A DNA stretch of 64,000 nt. Origin: Edolisoma coerulescens (taxonomy: Eukaryota; Chordata; Aves; Passeriformes; Campephagidae). The position numbers and the translations under genes were made by a program. A model generated the notes under the pieces. It worked only from the letters and a program-made list of their open reading frames with translations. It did not search any database and had not been told where the DNA came from. Below are positions 38,230 to 51,823 of the stretch, in pieces. Position 1 is the stretch's first letter, and every line of letters begins with the position of its first letter. Where the stretch lies: NCBI GenBank assembly GCA_013397115.1, contig VWZW01004324.1:1914993-1978992 (forward strand). The letters run 5' to 3'.

Positions 38230-41200
38230 TCCTCCATCTCACTGACTTTGGTCCTTGAGTCTCCTTCCTCTGAGCTCACTAAGCCTACAGAAACTGCTAT
38301 CTGATCTTTTCCTCCCAACCTACAGCACAGTTTGTGCTGGGTTAGTGAAGTGAATTGGTGAGAGGAGTGGCTCAAAGACATCAGAGCCAATCTAAGATAA
38401 GAACAGGAGGAGGACGAGTGGCATAGGGAGGAGAGGGGAGATGGGGAGAACCACAGTGTCACAGTGTCAGCCAAGGTGTTGACAGTGAGTTGTTAGGTTG
38501 GCTCACTCCAACTCATGGGGCTGCACCCTAAAACCTGCTCCTCTGAACATTTGCTCTCAAGTCTTTTCCTTGCTCTTTTCAGGGCTCATATCAAAGTATT
38601 GATTTTTCTTTTTTCTGTGTGGTCCTCGACAGTGTCATAATCTCATGTACTAGCACCACCAGAAAAAGACATCAGGAAATGCCATGCAAAGTTTCAGTGA
38701 TAAAGCACTAAAACGCCAGAGAAAAAAATTGAGATTTTACAAGAACTGAAGAGAATAGTGGAGTTAAAATGTATTTGTCACTCTCTAGCTGTATTTTAAA
38801 ACCAAAGAAATCATCCAACAGCAGCTCGGATTTTAGCAGCTCATATCTTGCCTGCATTGGAGGAAGCCTGGAGAAGAGGGGGCTTGTTAAACTGTGTTAA
38901 GGGAATGCTGGTGTTGATGAATCTCTTTGAATCCTCCTGGGCAACTGAGAAGATAACACCCTCACAGGGGAGATGGAAAATTGGAGTGAGCATCAGCAAT
39001 GTTGACAGCTGAAATTCACAACTTAATCTGTATTGGGTTAAACTGAGACAGTAGGTTGCAAACTGTGGTATCTGCTGAGTGGTTCTGTGTCTGTGCTGGA
39101 GATGGTATTTGCTGCTGGCAGGAAAGGTGGGAAGCCAAGGGAATCGTCTCCACAGCTGGCAAGTCAGGATTTGGCTGAACTTGTCTGCTGAAGTCCTAAA
39201 CAAAAGAAGACCTCCTAGACAGCCAGTGTTTATGTAGTTTTCAAAGATTTATGTATAATTTTAATGGAAAAAAAACATAGGGCAGGAGGTCAAGATCACT
39301 TGCATAAAGCTGTAAGCAGCTTTTTCTTCAGTAGGCTTTGGTTTCATTAATTCAAGGTGTTTACATTTTGCCATAGAGCATGTACTCCCCAAACAGAATG
39401 TGCACAAACTGCTTCAGACATGAAGCTTGCAACAGATCAAGACATGGTGGTGTAAGAGGTCATCCTTCAGTCAAAGATGGTTTTAAAGTAAGCTATTTAC
39501 ATTTTCCCCGATGGTCTGTGAATCAAAATCTGGTTATTTACAGCATCTCAGCTGAAGGTCAGTGACTTCTACAACTGCATTGGCTGATTGACATTAAACA
39601 TAACTGATTTTAAGATCAAATAGTCTTAAGTGTTAGGTAAAAATGTGGAAATATCTTGTGTGGACACTTAAAAATTAATTTACCCTCTATTTGCATTTGA
39701 AGTCAATTTTAGGCTATTAGTATGAAGTGAAACTGATTCAACTAAAAAGGTTCAAAATAACATATATACTTAAATCAGTGTAGGTTGAGGTTTAAACCAG
39801 GTCTTGGATGAAAGGCACAGCAGCAATGTGTTGTACTTACAGAAAAAAATATTGTAGTGATTGTTTTATTATTCATCTTTAGCACAAACCTACCCTTAGA
39901 GTGTCAAATATAAGAAATGAGTCCTTTCTCCCATATAGGTCCCCCACTATAAAAAAGAAGCAAGCAGATTTAGTGTTTCACTGGCAGTAAGTCAAATGTT
40001 GCTTAAGACATAAGTCAGTGCCATTTGACACAACTGATAGTTTCCACTTGAGTAAAATTCATAAATGTTACCAGCATGAGATCTGAACAGGTTTTTAATC
40101 TCTGGAGTCAGTGGCAGGGCAGTCTGGGGAAAACTAGGGTTATTTTGAGTCTTATGTTCGCCTGATGAATAAGAAGGACATTTTTGAATTCTTTGCCTGA
40201 GAGCCAGCCCGATATTTATCCATCATTGTCTGTTTTTCCTGTGCATTCCTGTTTTATTCAATTGTGAGTTGCTCTGTCTTTTTTAAAAAGGACTTGTGTG
40301 TTTGCGTGAGTAGCCACACTTGATATTGTAGTTCTCTTCTTTCTGAGATGGAGATTGTAATTGCTTATTGATGGCCTATTTGTATGCTAATGTTGCTCAA
40401 TAAAAAAAGCGAAAGCATAATTAACACTCCTGCTTCACCAAAAAAGAAAGGGAAAAAGGAAAGCTTGGAAAGGTCAGTGGATTTCTCATGATAAATTACT
40501 AAATAGTGGAAGACATAGGATCCTACATCCTAGAATGTAATTCTTTCACTGTTTATTAGCTATTATTTATTACAAATGCTGACTATACTTACTTTTTGGT
40601 AACTATTTTCTATATACAATGTATTTAGATATTATGACCCTGTGGTTGGGGGCATAATGTACTGCAGCCTGCCAATTTTCAGATGTAGTGGCTTTCAAGG
40701 GAACAGCACCTCTGTTTATTCTCCTATATTTCATTAAGGCACTGTTCACTGAAAGTGCAGGTGGAGCTGGCTGGCTCTTGGTGTGGAGGCACAAGTCAGA
40801 TGACCGAGGGTCAGATCTCTTTGCAAACACTCACGGAGCAGCAATCTGCAGCCCTCAAGGCAGAACAAGCGAAACATTTACCACTGGAGTCAGTAAGTGT
40901 TGGCAGAACAGGCTCCTTGCATACTTGGAAAGCAAGGAAAATTTAAAGCCCAAACCCCTGTGATATAGCTGGGTTTGTTGGATTTTTGGGTTATGCTGTC
41001 AGACACAGAATGAAAAATAAATTTTTGGGCATGTGGGCAAATGTGGAGCAGGAAGTGGTCAAACAGTGACCCTGCCCTGTTCTAATGCTGCCTTGGCTGT
41101 GAGACGAAGTAAATTGAGCTGCCTTACCTGAGGTGAATTGATGTGTGTAGCCTCGTGGCTGGGGCTGTGTGGACCAAGAGTGATGTATCGGTCGTCATCT

Positions 41201-43604
41201 CTGGTTGGACAGGAGGGCAGTCACAGCTTGCTGAGCAGCCACAACGTGATTGCGTTCAGCCATACCACTGAAACTTCAGATGCTGCCCAAGCTTCAATGT
41301 TAGAATGACATCAAACTTCTAATAGGAAGGAGAAAAAAAATCCAAATTATGACCTGAATGGTTATACATAACTTTTAAATGTAATGTCTTGTAATGGAGG
41401 TGATGGTGCCGTAACACCATAGCTTCCTATGAGCATAAAACACATTTTCTGAATTAACACTCACAAGTTATTGAATCGTAAAACTACTTCTTCAGGACAA
41501 TTTTGTTTTGGTTTGTTTTATCCGCAGATGACAGAACATAGGAAACAGGGCCTTTCCCACTGTGTAACTTTGCTTCTTTGAATATATTACAAAATACAGT
41601 TCTTGCATGTACTGTTCTTCATGTTGCTCACAGAAGGCAGTTGTTGCATAGTCATGGACTAGTTTTACAGTTTAAAACCAAATAAAAGACTATTTCAGGA
41701 AAAATATTTTATTTCCTAAGAAAATGAAGGATAACAGTAAAGTAATTGGAACATTTGTTCGTATATTAAAAAACTAGCAAATCCAAACTCAGAGCACAGC
41801 AAAGTCAAAGATTACTTTAAATTTGCTTTCCCTTCTGTGATTGAGGTCATGGAAATGATATTTTGCTATGCTTCAGAGTCATTGCTGTGTGATAACTGCA
41901 TGTGGAAATTCAATTTATATGCTACCTTCTCTGCTAGTGTTAATAAAAATATTTCTTTAGTAGTTAATGGAGTTGTTTAGTAAGCACAGGTGAGGATTTG
42001 TCTAACACCATAGCACGTGACCTCTGTTTCTGGGAAAATATATCTGTTAATGTTTGTGTGTTACTGTACTTAATTATCCTCAGTTAGTGGAACTTCATAC
42101 TGTTTCTTCTTGCCATTCTCTGACAAAAGGTAAATGATGAGGTTTAGGATTTTAGCCTAGGCATAAGGAACGCTTGTGCTGAGTCAAGGAACACTTGTAT
42201 GAAATAATTGGCTTTGTTTATATCCATTTGCAATTTATCCACAAGAACAGCACTGAAAGGTGACATTTATCGTACAAGTTTCTCATTCATTTCTGTACTC
42301 TGAACTCAACTTTCATGCAGCTCAAGTGCACGATACATGTGCATGAATATTTATTATAGATGATGAAGTGTCCTTTTGACAGTATAATATACTTCACTAT
42401 AAAAATAAACAGATTGTGTACAAGGCTGTCTGATTTGACTGGTGGCACAGATAGTACCTCACTTATCTGGTGCTTTTCATCACAAGATCTCAGCGCCATT
42501 TACTGAAGAGAGAAGTACCATTATCCTTCCTTGGTAATTCCACACCCTTTAGTGGATTGAAGACACTGACAGCTCGAAAGTCCCTCTCACAACATCCAGA
42601 GTATTCTTACTCAAAATTATTTTTGAAAATATTGGAAACATTGTGGCACGGTAGCTCTCAGCATGTCAGTGACACATTGCAAATCTTAAAAATAAAAAAG
42701 GTGAGTCTAGTTCTGGTAGATACATTCTAGCTGGAGACTCTTACTACCATGGTAGGCTTTTGTTCTCTCTGGTTGGTAATCTTCATGGCATGGATGCCAC
42801 AAGTTAGGGATCACTCTGGTGAGGAAATTGTAGAGAAAGGGAAGAAGTACACGTAATGCAGCTCTATTCAAGCTGGACCAACTAATATTTCAATATGAAA
42901 TACTGCACTCTACACCTTTAAGTATGTCTCTTTAAGCATCTCTGAATTTTCAATAGAGATGCTACATTTTCTGAAACAGCTGAACTGCCTGATCCCCAGG
43001 AATTGCAGCATGATTAGATGATGCTGTTCCCTGTCCCCCTATGCCCAGAGGACAGGGTTAACCTTTGAGTTTGTCCATGCCTGAGCTTTAATAAAAATGT
43101 TTGTGAAGTTGATGTATTTGAATAGATTTTATCCAGTGAGTAGTAAGGAGCCTGTATTAGTGGTGCACATGAAATGTCACACTGGACCGAAGCCTCTCTT
43201 GAGCTCCAGGATTGACACAGACATGCACTTCTCAGCTCAGCATTTTCTCAAGCTTAAAAATCCCAGTACCCTCCTATTATTTAATTTCTGCAGTACTGTT
43301 TACAGTGACAAAGAGAATGATGCCCTGTTGGCCCAATTACCTCTAGTATGAAATCAAATTACAATATCTTCATCATTCATGGCCAATTTAGCTCTAAAAA
43401 ATGAATATAAACCAACAAAATGAAATGAAAAATGTTAGCAATTTAAGTGATTGCATTAGTGCAGATTAGAGCCTTCAGGTGTTAACAGATTTGTTTTTAA
43501 AGTAGACTCCTGTTTTCCGTGGTTGCTGAAAGACCCACATCTAAGGATAGCTGACACACTAACACTTAATTATGAATGAAATCAGTTATAGTATATCTCT
43601 GTGC
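38230..43604. other. AT-rich unique non-coding sequence
   Basis: 38841-39203 (-) has an unrecognised 120-codon frame. 40340-40440 is AT-rich with TATGCTAAT (POU-like) and ATAATTAAC. 41700-42100 and 43360-43500 are similar in composition. No known repeats. Confidence 0.55.
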
Positions 43605-43619
43605 TTTTTTTTTTTTTTT
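43605..43619 (+). repeat. Poly-T run (T15)
   Basis: Fifteen consecutive Ts ending in CAG. Confidence 0.9.
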
Positions 43620-44485
43620 CAGTTCTGTTTTTCTCATAGTCAAGTGATTTGATGAAGAAATGAAAAATCTCCTGAATTTCAGTTTGGGTTCTCACTGCTG
43701 CTAGCACTTTCTGTTTAAAGTGTCAGCTCTTCAGGAACAGATTTTCTCTCTCTACTATGCCAAACACAATGAGGTCCTTGACCTGGAAAGGCAGACCTTT
43801 GGGAACCTACCCCAATACAAATAAGTGTTAGTAATAACATAATGACATCCCAGGGTGCAGAATGTGCTGCGAGGTCCTGATTTAACAGCAAGGATCCCTG
43901 TGAGAGGGCTCTGGGCAGACTTGTGCACTCAGGCGAGTGGCACCATGGCTCATCTCATCACAGCCAGCCTGCTCAGAGAGAAAAGCTGTCTCCTGTGTGT
44001 GACAATTTTTTCTCACATGGTCTGTTTTCTGAAAAGGTAGGAAAAGATGGGTCAGTGTCCCATTGTCTGTTTTGCTTTCCTGCATTCCTTCTTAATTCTG
44101 GTGCTTGTCAACTGAAAAGATGAACCCATTTGCAGATGTTCGTATTTTTCCTGTAAGTTCCTTTATCTTTCCGTCAGTTTTGACATCACTAAAATTTACA
44201 TCCCAGAGAACTTATACACATGCCTCTCACTTAAGCTCTATGCTGATCTTCCTCCCGTTCTTCTTCTTCTGCAAATGAAAACAGAGATTTCGAAGACTGG
44301 GGTCTTAACTGATACTATTAGGCAAACTAATCAGTGGCAGAAAGGAAACTGAATCTAACAGAGATACAAACAGTGCTCTCTGCTGTACACTGAAACATCA
44401 CTGCTGTGTGTTTATGCTTCCCATGATTTTTAGAGTTTTGTCTCATATGATGCTCTGTTATGCTATAAAATTATATAAGTATTAT
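43620..44485. other. Unique non-coding sequence
   Basis: Frames of 61-67 codons overlap on both strands at 43855-44123. Nothing recognised. Confidence 0.55.
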
Positions 44486-44501
44486 TAGTAGTAGTAGTAG
44501 T
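44486..44501 (+). repeat. (TAG)5 trinucleotide microsatellite
   Basis: Five TAG units preceded by ATTAT. Confidence 0.85.
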
Positions 44502-47500
44502 CTATATAGCATGTCCTAGAAAAGAAAGAAAAAGGAAAGATGAAAATAGCAGAAATTGCACTGACCATTGTACTTCCAATCTGATCATAAAATGCCTGGA
44601 AAAATCTTACTTCAGGAGGAAGAACTGGAAAAGAGGTAGAGAAGGTACTTTCTGGTTTCCAGTTTTAATGTATAGCCCCCAAATTCTCAAAGTCTATATC
44701 TCATTTGAAAGCCTAACCACATTTGAAATCAGAGTGCTGTTTGCTCCGACCCACTAGGGAACACTACTGTGGCATGATGCAAACTCTGGCAGTTTCCAAA
44801 TCTGTCAGACAGTGAAAAGGGCTGGAACAACCATGACTTGAATATCAATCTCTGATAGGGGCAAAAATGCAATAGTTTAAGCTGTGGTCACTGTTTGGAT
44901 TTTGACACAAACATATACAACCCTGTGCAGGTGTATGTCATGGAATGCGGTATTTGGAGGGCTTCAGGCACTTGTATCTCCTGCTGTCCCCTGTTTTTCT
45001 GCTATTGCAATGGTGTTCATACAAGAGTGCTGCAAATTATCTCTGTGTCTTTCCTTTCTTGTGACAGATGTGTTTTCCTCTTCTCTTGCCATCCTCAGAA
45101 AGCAGTGGGAGTTAGGTGTCGAGAAATCAACCTATTGTAGCAAAGCTGGGCTCTGTATGTTCCTGCATTCAGCAAGCAGAAGGGGAAATTCCATCAATGT
45201 CGGTAATGCTTTGCCTAGATTTCAGTGGAACTGCACAAGGAATAAGCACTGCTCACTGTATCTGTCAGTAGAGATTTATTGTGTTTGTCATGAAGGTGTC
45301 AAGTAGCAGAGAGGCTTTAGAAGAGAAAATGAGCACATGTGTTGGCTGAGCAGCTCCTGCAAAAGCATGGAGAGAGTGAGGGTGCTGGGAAGGACTGTGC
45401 CGTCATGGGAGTCAGGAGGTGTTCTCCTTCCAGATCTCCAGGTCATCCTGGTTACCTTCTCATCTCTAATCTCTCATCTGGCTAGGTGCTCAGTTTTCTG
45501 TTGTCTTGTCATATGCGTGTAGAAGACTGAGCAGAGATGGTCTGGAGCATGGCAGGGCAGTACCACCCTAACAAAGATATGAGGACCAGAAGTACTGGAG
45601 CAGGCCAGTTCTAAACAATATGTCATTATTTTCAGTCTGGAAATTCCTGAGGTAAAAATCTCTAGCCAGCAGGGCTGGTCTGGGAAGGCATTCCCATATG
45701 CCCAGCTTGTCTTCTCTTTTTTCTTCTACCTGTTCTTAGCCCCTGCCAGGAACTGGATCTAGGACTCCATTGACCTCTGGTCTGACCTAGTGTAGCTGTT
45801 CCTATATTCTTGTGTTTTGTTATGTTAACTCCCTCTATTTTTAAAATATACTGGAGGGGAGGAGGTGCTTTAAAGTCCAGTCATTCTTCCTAGGTAACAG
45901 AAGGAGACCCAGGGGAGGGTCAGAGGTTTAACAAGTAGAGATTGACTTAACACAGACAATGAAGTCAGCAATATTCCTTACAAGACTTACTTATTAGTTG
46001 CATAAACCTTATTATCTTTCAACTAAATGGCTTTATATCTAATTTACTATCTGATAAAGGGATAGCCTGAAAACCAGTAGTTACTCAGTAAGCTGCTTCT
46101 GACTCCCTGTTTTTATTTATACTATAGCTTATCACTCAAGTTTGTCATTTGTCATAGACAAAAAAGGAAAGATAAAGTTCTTGCTTCAGCTTTGCTGTAT
46201 TTTAAAATAAAGCAGATGATGGCAAATTCTTCATTGTTGAGTTGACTGAGAAAAAGGGCAATTAAGCAACACATGATGGACAGAGTGGAGCCTTGCAGAA
46301 CCAGGCCTCTCCTGAGTTAGTGTGATGTCATCCTGATCATGGAATTGAGATTTTTAGATGTAAAAGAGAAGAACTTGTTTCAAAGAGAGAGGCTTTGTTT
46401 TTTGACATTGCAATCTTTTTTCTGAGGCCAGTGCAAGGTCTATATGCTTTGTTTTGAGCGCAGATCAAGTTCCACACTCAAGCTTGAAGCCACTGCCCTC
46501 CCACAGTGCAGACTCTGGGACACTTGCCTACAGGGGCAATAGCTGGGGTGGTGCTGGCTCAGCTGAGCTACCAGAGTGCCATCCTATGATATCAGAGAGC
46601 TTACACCAAGTGGGGAAGTGGGATGAGCTTCTTTCTTCCACTGCTGCATGCATGCAGCAAATAATTTTGGAGCTTCTAGGCAGCTAATTGCTGATGTTCC
46701 TTAGCTGGCAATATTAATGCAGATGTAGGTCAAGGAACACGCTGTACCTTAGGTTGGTTGCTAGTCCACCTCCCCCTGCCTGCGGCTCCTCTCTGAAAAG
46801 ATCAGGTTTCCTCATGCCCATTATCTTACTCACTTGGGGCGCTCAGGCAAGTGCACATGAGTCACCCATGTATACCCCAGAGTCACTTATCCTGCAGACT
46901 GCCACTAGACACCTCCAGTCTCCCCAGCTTAGTGAGAATTAGCAGCAGTAAATAAGTGCTCGTATCCTGCCATTTTTCTGCAAGACTTGGCATTTTGGCT
47001 TAGAACAGCTCCCACCAAGGCTGCTATGTTTTACACGTGAACAGGTGCATTTTCAGGTGGTTTTACTCTGGGAGCAGAAAATTCCATCAGAAGGGAGGAG
47101 AAGACAGTTGGATATTTTTTATTTCTTGCATTGCCATGACAGGATTCCTCAGAAATAATTTTGGAGGTTAAACTTCCTGGAAAAGGAGTGTCCCTTAATA
47201 TATATATGTGGATGGTATGAGGAGGCACTTACGTGACTTCAGTTCTTCCATTATTTGTGTTTCGAATTACTGGCTTTATAATCTTATTATCTGTGGGTCC
47301 TGTGTTATTTTATTTCCTTATGAAAAAGGAACATAAAGAGAAAGGTGCTAATATCTCATGACCTAATTTGGCTGGAGCCATGCTCTTCTTTAACATCACA
47401 ATGGCTACGTCAGTGGAGAATTCCCAGGCCCAGTGATTTGTCACTCCTATATTTAGATTCCCAGTCATACTTATGTATATTGCACAAAACCAGTCCCACA

Positions 47501-49690
47501 TCAGCTTTCACAGCAGTCTGGGTGGAATTGCTCTCTATTCTGCTCAAGCCTTTTATCCTTGAAGGAAAAAAAAGACAAGGGGACACTGAAACTCACATTA
47601 TTTTTATTTGCTGTTGATTCACCTCTCTGATAGTGGTAGGTTGCACACACTATCACCTTCTCTCTCTTCCAAAATGAAAACCAGCTGGCTTTTGACATTC
47701 CTGATCAGGTTTAGGAGTCAGCTAGGTGCCAAGTTTCGCTCTTCTTAGTATTATGCAACACTCCTACAGAGCCCTCAAGCAGAACATTAGAAGCCTACAC
47801 AACCTTAAGCTGAAAACCAGAGGTGTATGTACAATGAGGCAGCAATTTTGAAGATTATGCCCCTGAACGTCAGTGCTTCTTTGTGGATGGGTCAGAAAGT
47901 TTTCATGTCCTTTTTCCCAGTACTGTGAGCCAGCTGGATGCAAGCCAGATCCTGTCTAGAAGATGTGCATCGTAGTATTAACCTGGGCCAAAAATTCCTC
48001 TCTAGTGACAAGGCATCTAACTCAGGCTCAGCACCACGTCGTTGCAACTGGACTTAAACACGTCTGTTTTCATGGAACACGCACAGAGCAGAAGCAGGAT
48101 GTGGTGTCTGCCCCGACCACCTGTGTCTTCACTTTCTTCTGAGGGTTCTGCCCTGCACTGACTTTGCTTGTACTTTCTGACTGGTACAGAATTGCATCCA
48201 AACAACCTGGATTGAAGAATTCTGGCAGAAGGATTGTCCTTTCTGATAATTAGATTAAAAGAACAGTCCTGTCTTCTTCATTTCTGCTCTGTTGATAGCT
48301 CAGACCCCAGAGGATGTAGAAATACAAGGGGTTTAGAGGATCTGAAGATACAGGTTACATGGATTTGTTCCCAAGCTATCACAACCTATGTCCTCCTCAA
48401 AATTCCATCAATACTCCATCCAAAGAAGAAATCATAATGATTTTTTTCCTCTGTCACAGCTGTGCTTTTAGTATGCTGATGGAAAATGTGTTGGACTTTT
48501 GATTTATATTCTAGTTTGAAATAGATCAGTTTATACCAGGCAGGGATTCGACTGGAAAACTCCTTACCACACCCAAAAGAAATGAAATGAGTAATTACGA
48601 ATATTCTCTTTAATCATGGAAAAGAGCCTTGTATCCAAATTTATGCAGACTCCCTTAAAGACATGACCAGGTTCTGCTTTCATCATCATTAGATTTGCTT
48701 TGTGTCTCTCAGTTAGCTTCCTTTAAGTTGCACCACTGGTTTGTGCTAGAGTTACGGAGAGATCTTGCTCCCAGGCATCTGAGGAAATGCCTCCTTCTTC
48801 CTCATTTTCTGTGTCTTTTGTTATTTCTCATATGAACTGGTATCATAAATATTTAGATGGAAATGGGTAATAGGAAAATTGTATGGTTTCTAAGCTCAAT
48901 GAGCCATTAAATAGGTTCTAATAATCTCAATAAAAGTTTGGAATATTTAATAACGAGAATCAGACATATAGGTTGTTTGATTGCTACCACACTCTCAGTA
49001 AATATTGTCAGTGGTTCATACACTATGGGTTCCTCAACACCCTCAAAGAAGAGCCTCTGGGGATGGGGGAGGGAGTCAACCAAATCATGTGTAAATGAAG
49101 TGCTGTTCAAGAAAATATAGCTGGGTTTTTTGAAAATGCTGTTCACCGTATGCTTTATATCATCACTGTGGAAGGTTTAGAGGTTTTCCAATAAGCAATT
49201 AGAGAACTGATCACACTTTGCATTTATAATAATTTACACTTGTATGGCATGTAACATCACAAATCAGAAATTTGAGATGTACAGGGTGACCTTCTCTGAC
49301 GCAAAGGCCCCTCACGTCTCAGAGACTGGGGAAGATGTTAGTTTAATCAAATTACATCAGGGCACAAAGCCAAATGGGAAACTTTGGTTAGCAGCAACTC
49401 CCTCTAGAGCCCTTCTCTTGCTTGACTATATAGTGAATTTAGGAATTGCTTAACTAGGTAATTGAAAATTAGGTAAAGTTAGGGTCCTAATGTACATTGC
49501 AGGTCTCCTCTTTGCTCTATCCAGCTAAGAATAATTAAATATTTATCAGGCCAGGTGAAGACTCTCAAAGGCCTGACATGTGTTTCTGCAAAAAGTTTCT
49601 TGAATATATGTGAAAATCTTCCGTACCTTGGTTGGTGATATATGGGCCAAACTCACTAAAACATTTTTGTAATGAGCAGTCTGCTTATGT
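44502..49690. other. Unique non-coding sequence
   Basis: The longest frame is 140 codons (+, 44884-45306), C-, L- and S-rich, with no signal or domain I can name. It overlaps another open frame over 44895-45140. 46440-46960 is GC-richer. No repeats recognised. Confidence 0.5.
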
Positions 49691-50295
49691 CATAGAATTA
49701 TAGAATGGTTTGGGTTGGAAGGGACCTTAAAGATCATCTCATTCCAACTGCCCTGACATGGGCAGGGACACATTCCACTAAACCAGGTTGCTCAAAGCCT
49801 CATTCAACCTGGCCTTGAACATTTCCAGGGTGAAGCATCCACAGCTTCTCTGGGCAGCCTGTTCCAATACCTCACCACCCTCATAGGAAAGAATCTCTTC
49901 CTTATCTCTAATCTAAGTCTTCCATCTTTCAGTGTGAAGCCATTCCCTCTTGTCTTATCATTACACATCCTCTCCAGTTCTCTTGTAGCCCCCTTTAAGT
50001 ACTGGAAGGCCACAATGGGGATTCCCCATAGCCGTCTCTTCTCCAGGCTGAACAGCCCCAGCTCTCCCAGACTCTTTAGTAGAGGTGTTCCAGGACTCTG
50101 ATCACCTGTGTGACCTCCTCTGGGTTCACTCCAACTGCTCCATGTTCTTCTTATGTTGGAGGCCCCAGAGCTGGCCATAGTACTCCAGATGGGGTCTCAC
50201 AAGTGCAAAGTAGCAGGGGAGAAACACCTCCCTCAAGCTGCTGGACACACTTCTTTTGATGAAACCCAGGATATGAGCCCAATGTCCTTGTTGGA
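49691..50295 (-). mobile_element. CR1 LINE, 0.6-kb 3' part with ORF2 tail
   Basis: A minus-strand CR1 copy. Plus-strand markers are CATAGAATTATAGAATGG (49691), TTGGAAGGGACCTTAAAGATC, CTGCCCTGACATGGGCAGGG, GGGCAGCCTGTTCCAATACC and CTTCTCCAGGCTGAACAGCC (near 50040). Two minus frames carry the end of CR1 ORF2: 50126-50341, containing LVRPHLEY (reverse-transcriptase side), and 49804-50178, containing RYWNRLPREAVDA. They overlap out of register at 50126-50178, so a frameshift separates them. The copy is inactive. The right end, about 50265-50300, is uncertain. Confidence 0.95.
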
Positions 50296-51222
50296 TGTTT
50301 GATCTTGTGACATCTGAAAGGTGGCAACAAAATGCCTCCATCTACAGAGACCCCCCAACTACAGAGACCCCCATGCTTGTTTTACATTCTGTAGAGGTCT
50401 CTTTCTGCAAGGTAGGACCGTGTCTGTCCATCGTAACAGCCATTTATGATATTTGATGAGATAGATCAGAGCCTCAGGTGGTACAGCTGCAGGAAGCAAT
50501 AAACTAGTTCAACATTCTCCTACCTCATATTAACTAGATAAGAGGTGCTCACATTAGCTGTACTGTACACCTTTTAAATCTGCAGTGGAGGAAGTGTGAG
50601 AACAGGGAAAGGAGAGGTGCTTGATCTGCCCTACACCTTCCTTGCTCTTATCTCCTTGTGCAAATGATAGATGAAGTTACTGTGCATGTAATCCCTGCTG
50701 AGTGAACAGAAAAAAGAATGAACAGTGTTTCCAAAACATTTGCAGCAAGATTGCATAATCCTTCTGCAGAGATCTGCAGGCTCCACCTGGCCAACTGTTT
50801 GTGCAGCTGTAGCTCTTCTTGGAGCTCTGGCCATGCCCACCTGGGTTTTCTCTGACTTAGCAGGTGGCACCTGCCATTAAGCACCATTGCTCCTGTGTTT
50901 GACTTACTTATGGATGTACACGCCATGTGTAGGGGGGGACAACTATCCCTCTGAAGGCATTCTTTTTTTTGGGTTTGTGCATCATGGGAGTGTTAAGCAG
51001 CTGGTGAGCTAGGTCTCCTGTCCCTCAGACCACTATTTGTTTAATTGTCTCCTGGTATTTTCTATATCTGATGAATCTGTCCTCTATCCATTTAAAATTT
51101 ATATTACATTAGCTGATCAGTGTGGGAACTGATTCTTGCTTGTGCCTTACATAGCTTAAGAGGACTCTGGGTCACAAAACCTGCAGATGTTACCTTGATA
51201 ATAACCAAGCTTGCATTTCATG
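50296..51222. other. Unique non-coding sequence
   Basis: Starts with a short period-17 duplication (CTACAGAGACCCCC) at 50342-50373. Two overlapping minus frames (79 and 92 codons, 50631-50926) have no domain. Confidence 0.55.
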
Positions 51223-51227
51223 GCATG
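51223..51227. repeat. Probable 5-bp target-site duplication, left copy
   Basis: GCATG beside the LTR start; the right copy 51819-51823 is ACATG (4 of 5 match). A 5-bp duplication is usual for ERVL-type elements. Confidence 0.55.
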
Positions 51228-51485
51228 TGTCCTGGTTTCAGCTGGGATAGAGTTAATTTTATTCTTAGTAGCTGGTGTGTTTTGGGTTCTGTATGAGAAT
51301 AAAGTTGATAACATGCTGATGTTTTGGTTGTTGCTAGGCAGCGCTTACCTTGAGCCAAGGACTTCTCAGAGTCCTGTGCTCTGCCAGTGAGGAGGTGCAC
51401 CAGGAGCCTGGAGGGAGAATGGTCAGGACAGGTGACCTGAACTGGCCAAAGGGATATTCCACACCCTGGAATGTCATGCTCCATG

Positions 51486-51492
51486 TATAAAA
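51486..51492 (+). promoter_or_regulatory. LTR TATA box
   Basis: TATAAAA followed by a G-run, about 260 bp into the LTR and upstream of the ATTAAA signal. Confidence 0.6.
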
Positions 51493-51678
51493 TGGGGGGA
51501 CTTGGTCAGGAGGGGTTTATCACTGCTCAGGGATGGGCTGAACATCAGTCAGTGGGTAATGAGGAATTTTACTGTTTATCACGTCTCTTTCTTGGGTTAA
51601 TTCCTCTCTCTTTTACTTTTATTTAAAATTCTTCTTCTTATCATCATCATTATTGTTATTGACAACTTTATTTCACTT

Positions 51679-51684
51679 ATTAAA
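51679..51684 (+). terminator. LTR polyadenylation signal (ATTAAA)
   Basis: ATTAAA about 190 bp after the TATA box and 135 bp before the LTR end, in the expected place for the LTR poly-A signal. Confidence 0.55.
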
Positions 51685-51818
51685 CTGTTCTTACCTCAGC
51701 CCATGGATTTTACCTCTTTCTGATTCTCCTCCCTATCCCACTGGGGGTGGGAGGAGGGGGTAGGAGTAAGTGAGTGTCTGTGTGGTACTTAGTTGCTGGC
51801 TGGGGTTAGAGCTCAACA

Positions 51819-51823
51819 ACATG
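51819..51823. repeat. Probable target-site duplication, right copy
   Basis: ACATG, matching GCATG on the other side at four of five bases. Confidence 0.5.

Larger units (their letters stand above)
51228..51818 (+). mobile_element. Solo LTR, ERVL-like, plus strand
   Basis: A 591-bp solo LTR beginning TGTCCTGGTTTCAG and ending GCTCAACA (TG...CA). The order of blocks matches an abundant avian LTR group I recall: AGTTAATTTTATTCTTAGTAG, GAACTGGCCAAAGGGATATT, TATA box TATAAAA (51486-51492), CTGCTCAGGGATGGGCTG, ATTAAA poly-A signal (51679-51684), and GATTCTCCTCCCTATCCCAC near the end. An AT-rich trinucleotide stretch (TCATCATCATTATTGTTATT) lies at about 51639-51660. No retroviral genes flank it. 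The family resembles TguLTR5-type repeats of zebra finch, named from memory and not verified. Confidence 0.9.

Noticed and set aside
44884..45306. 140-codon plus-strand open frame
   Set aside because: No domain, overlaps another open frame, composition like random T-rich DNA, and no splice or promoter support.
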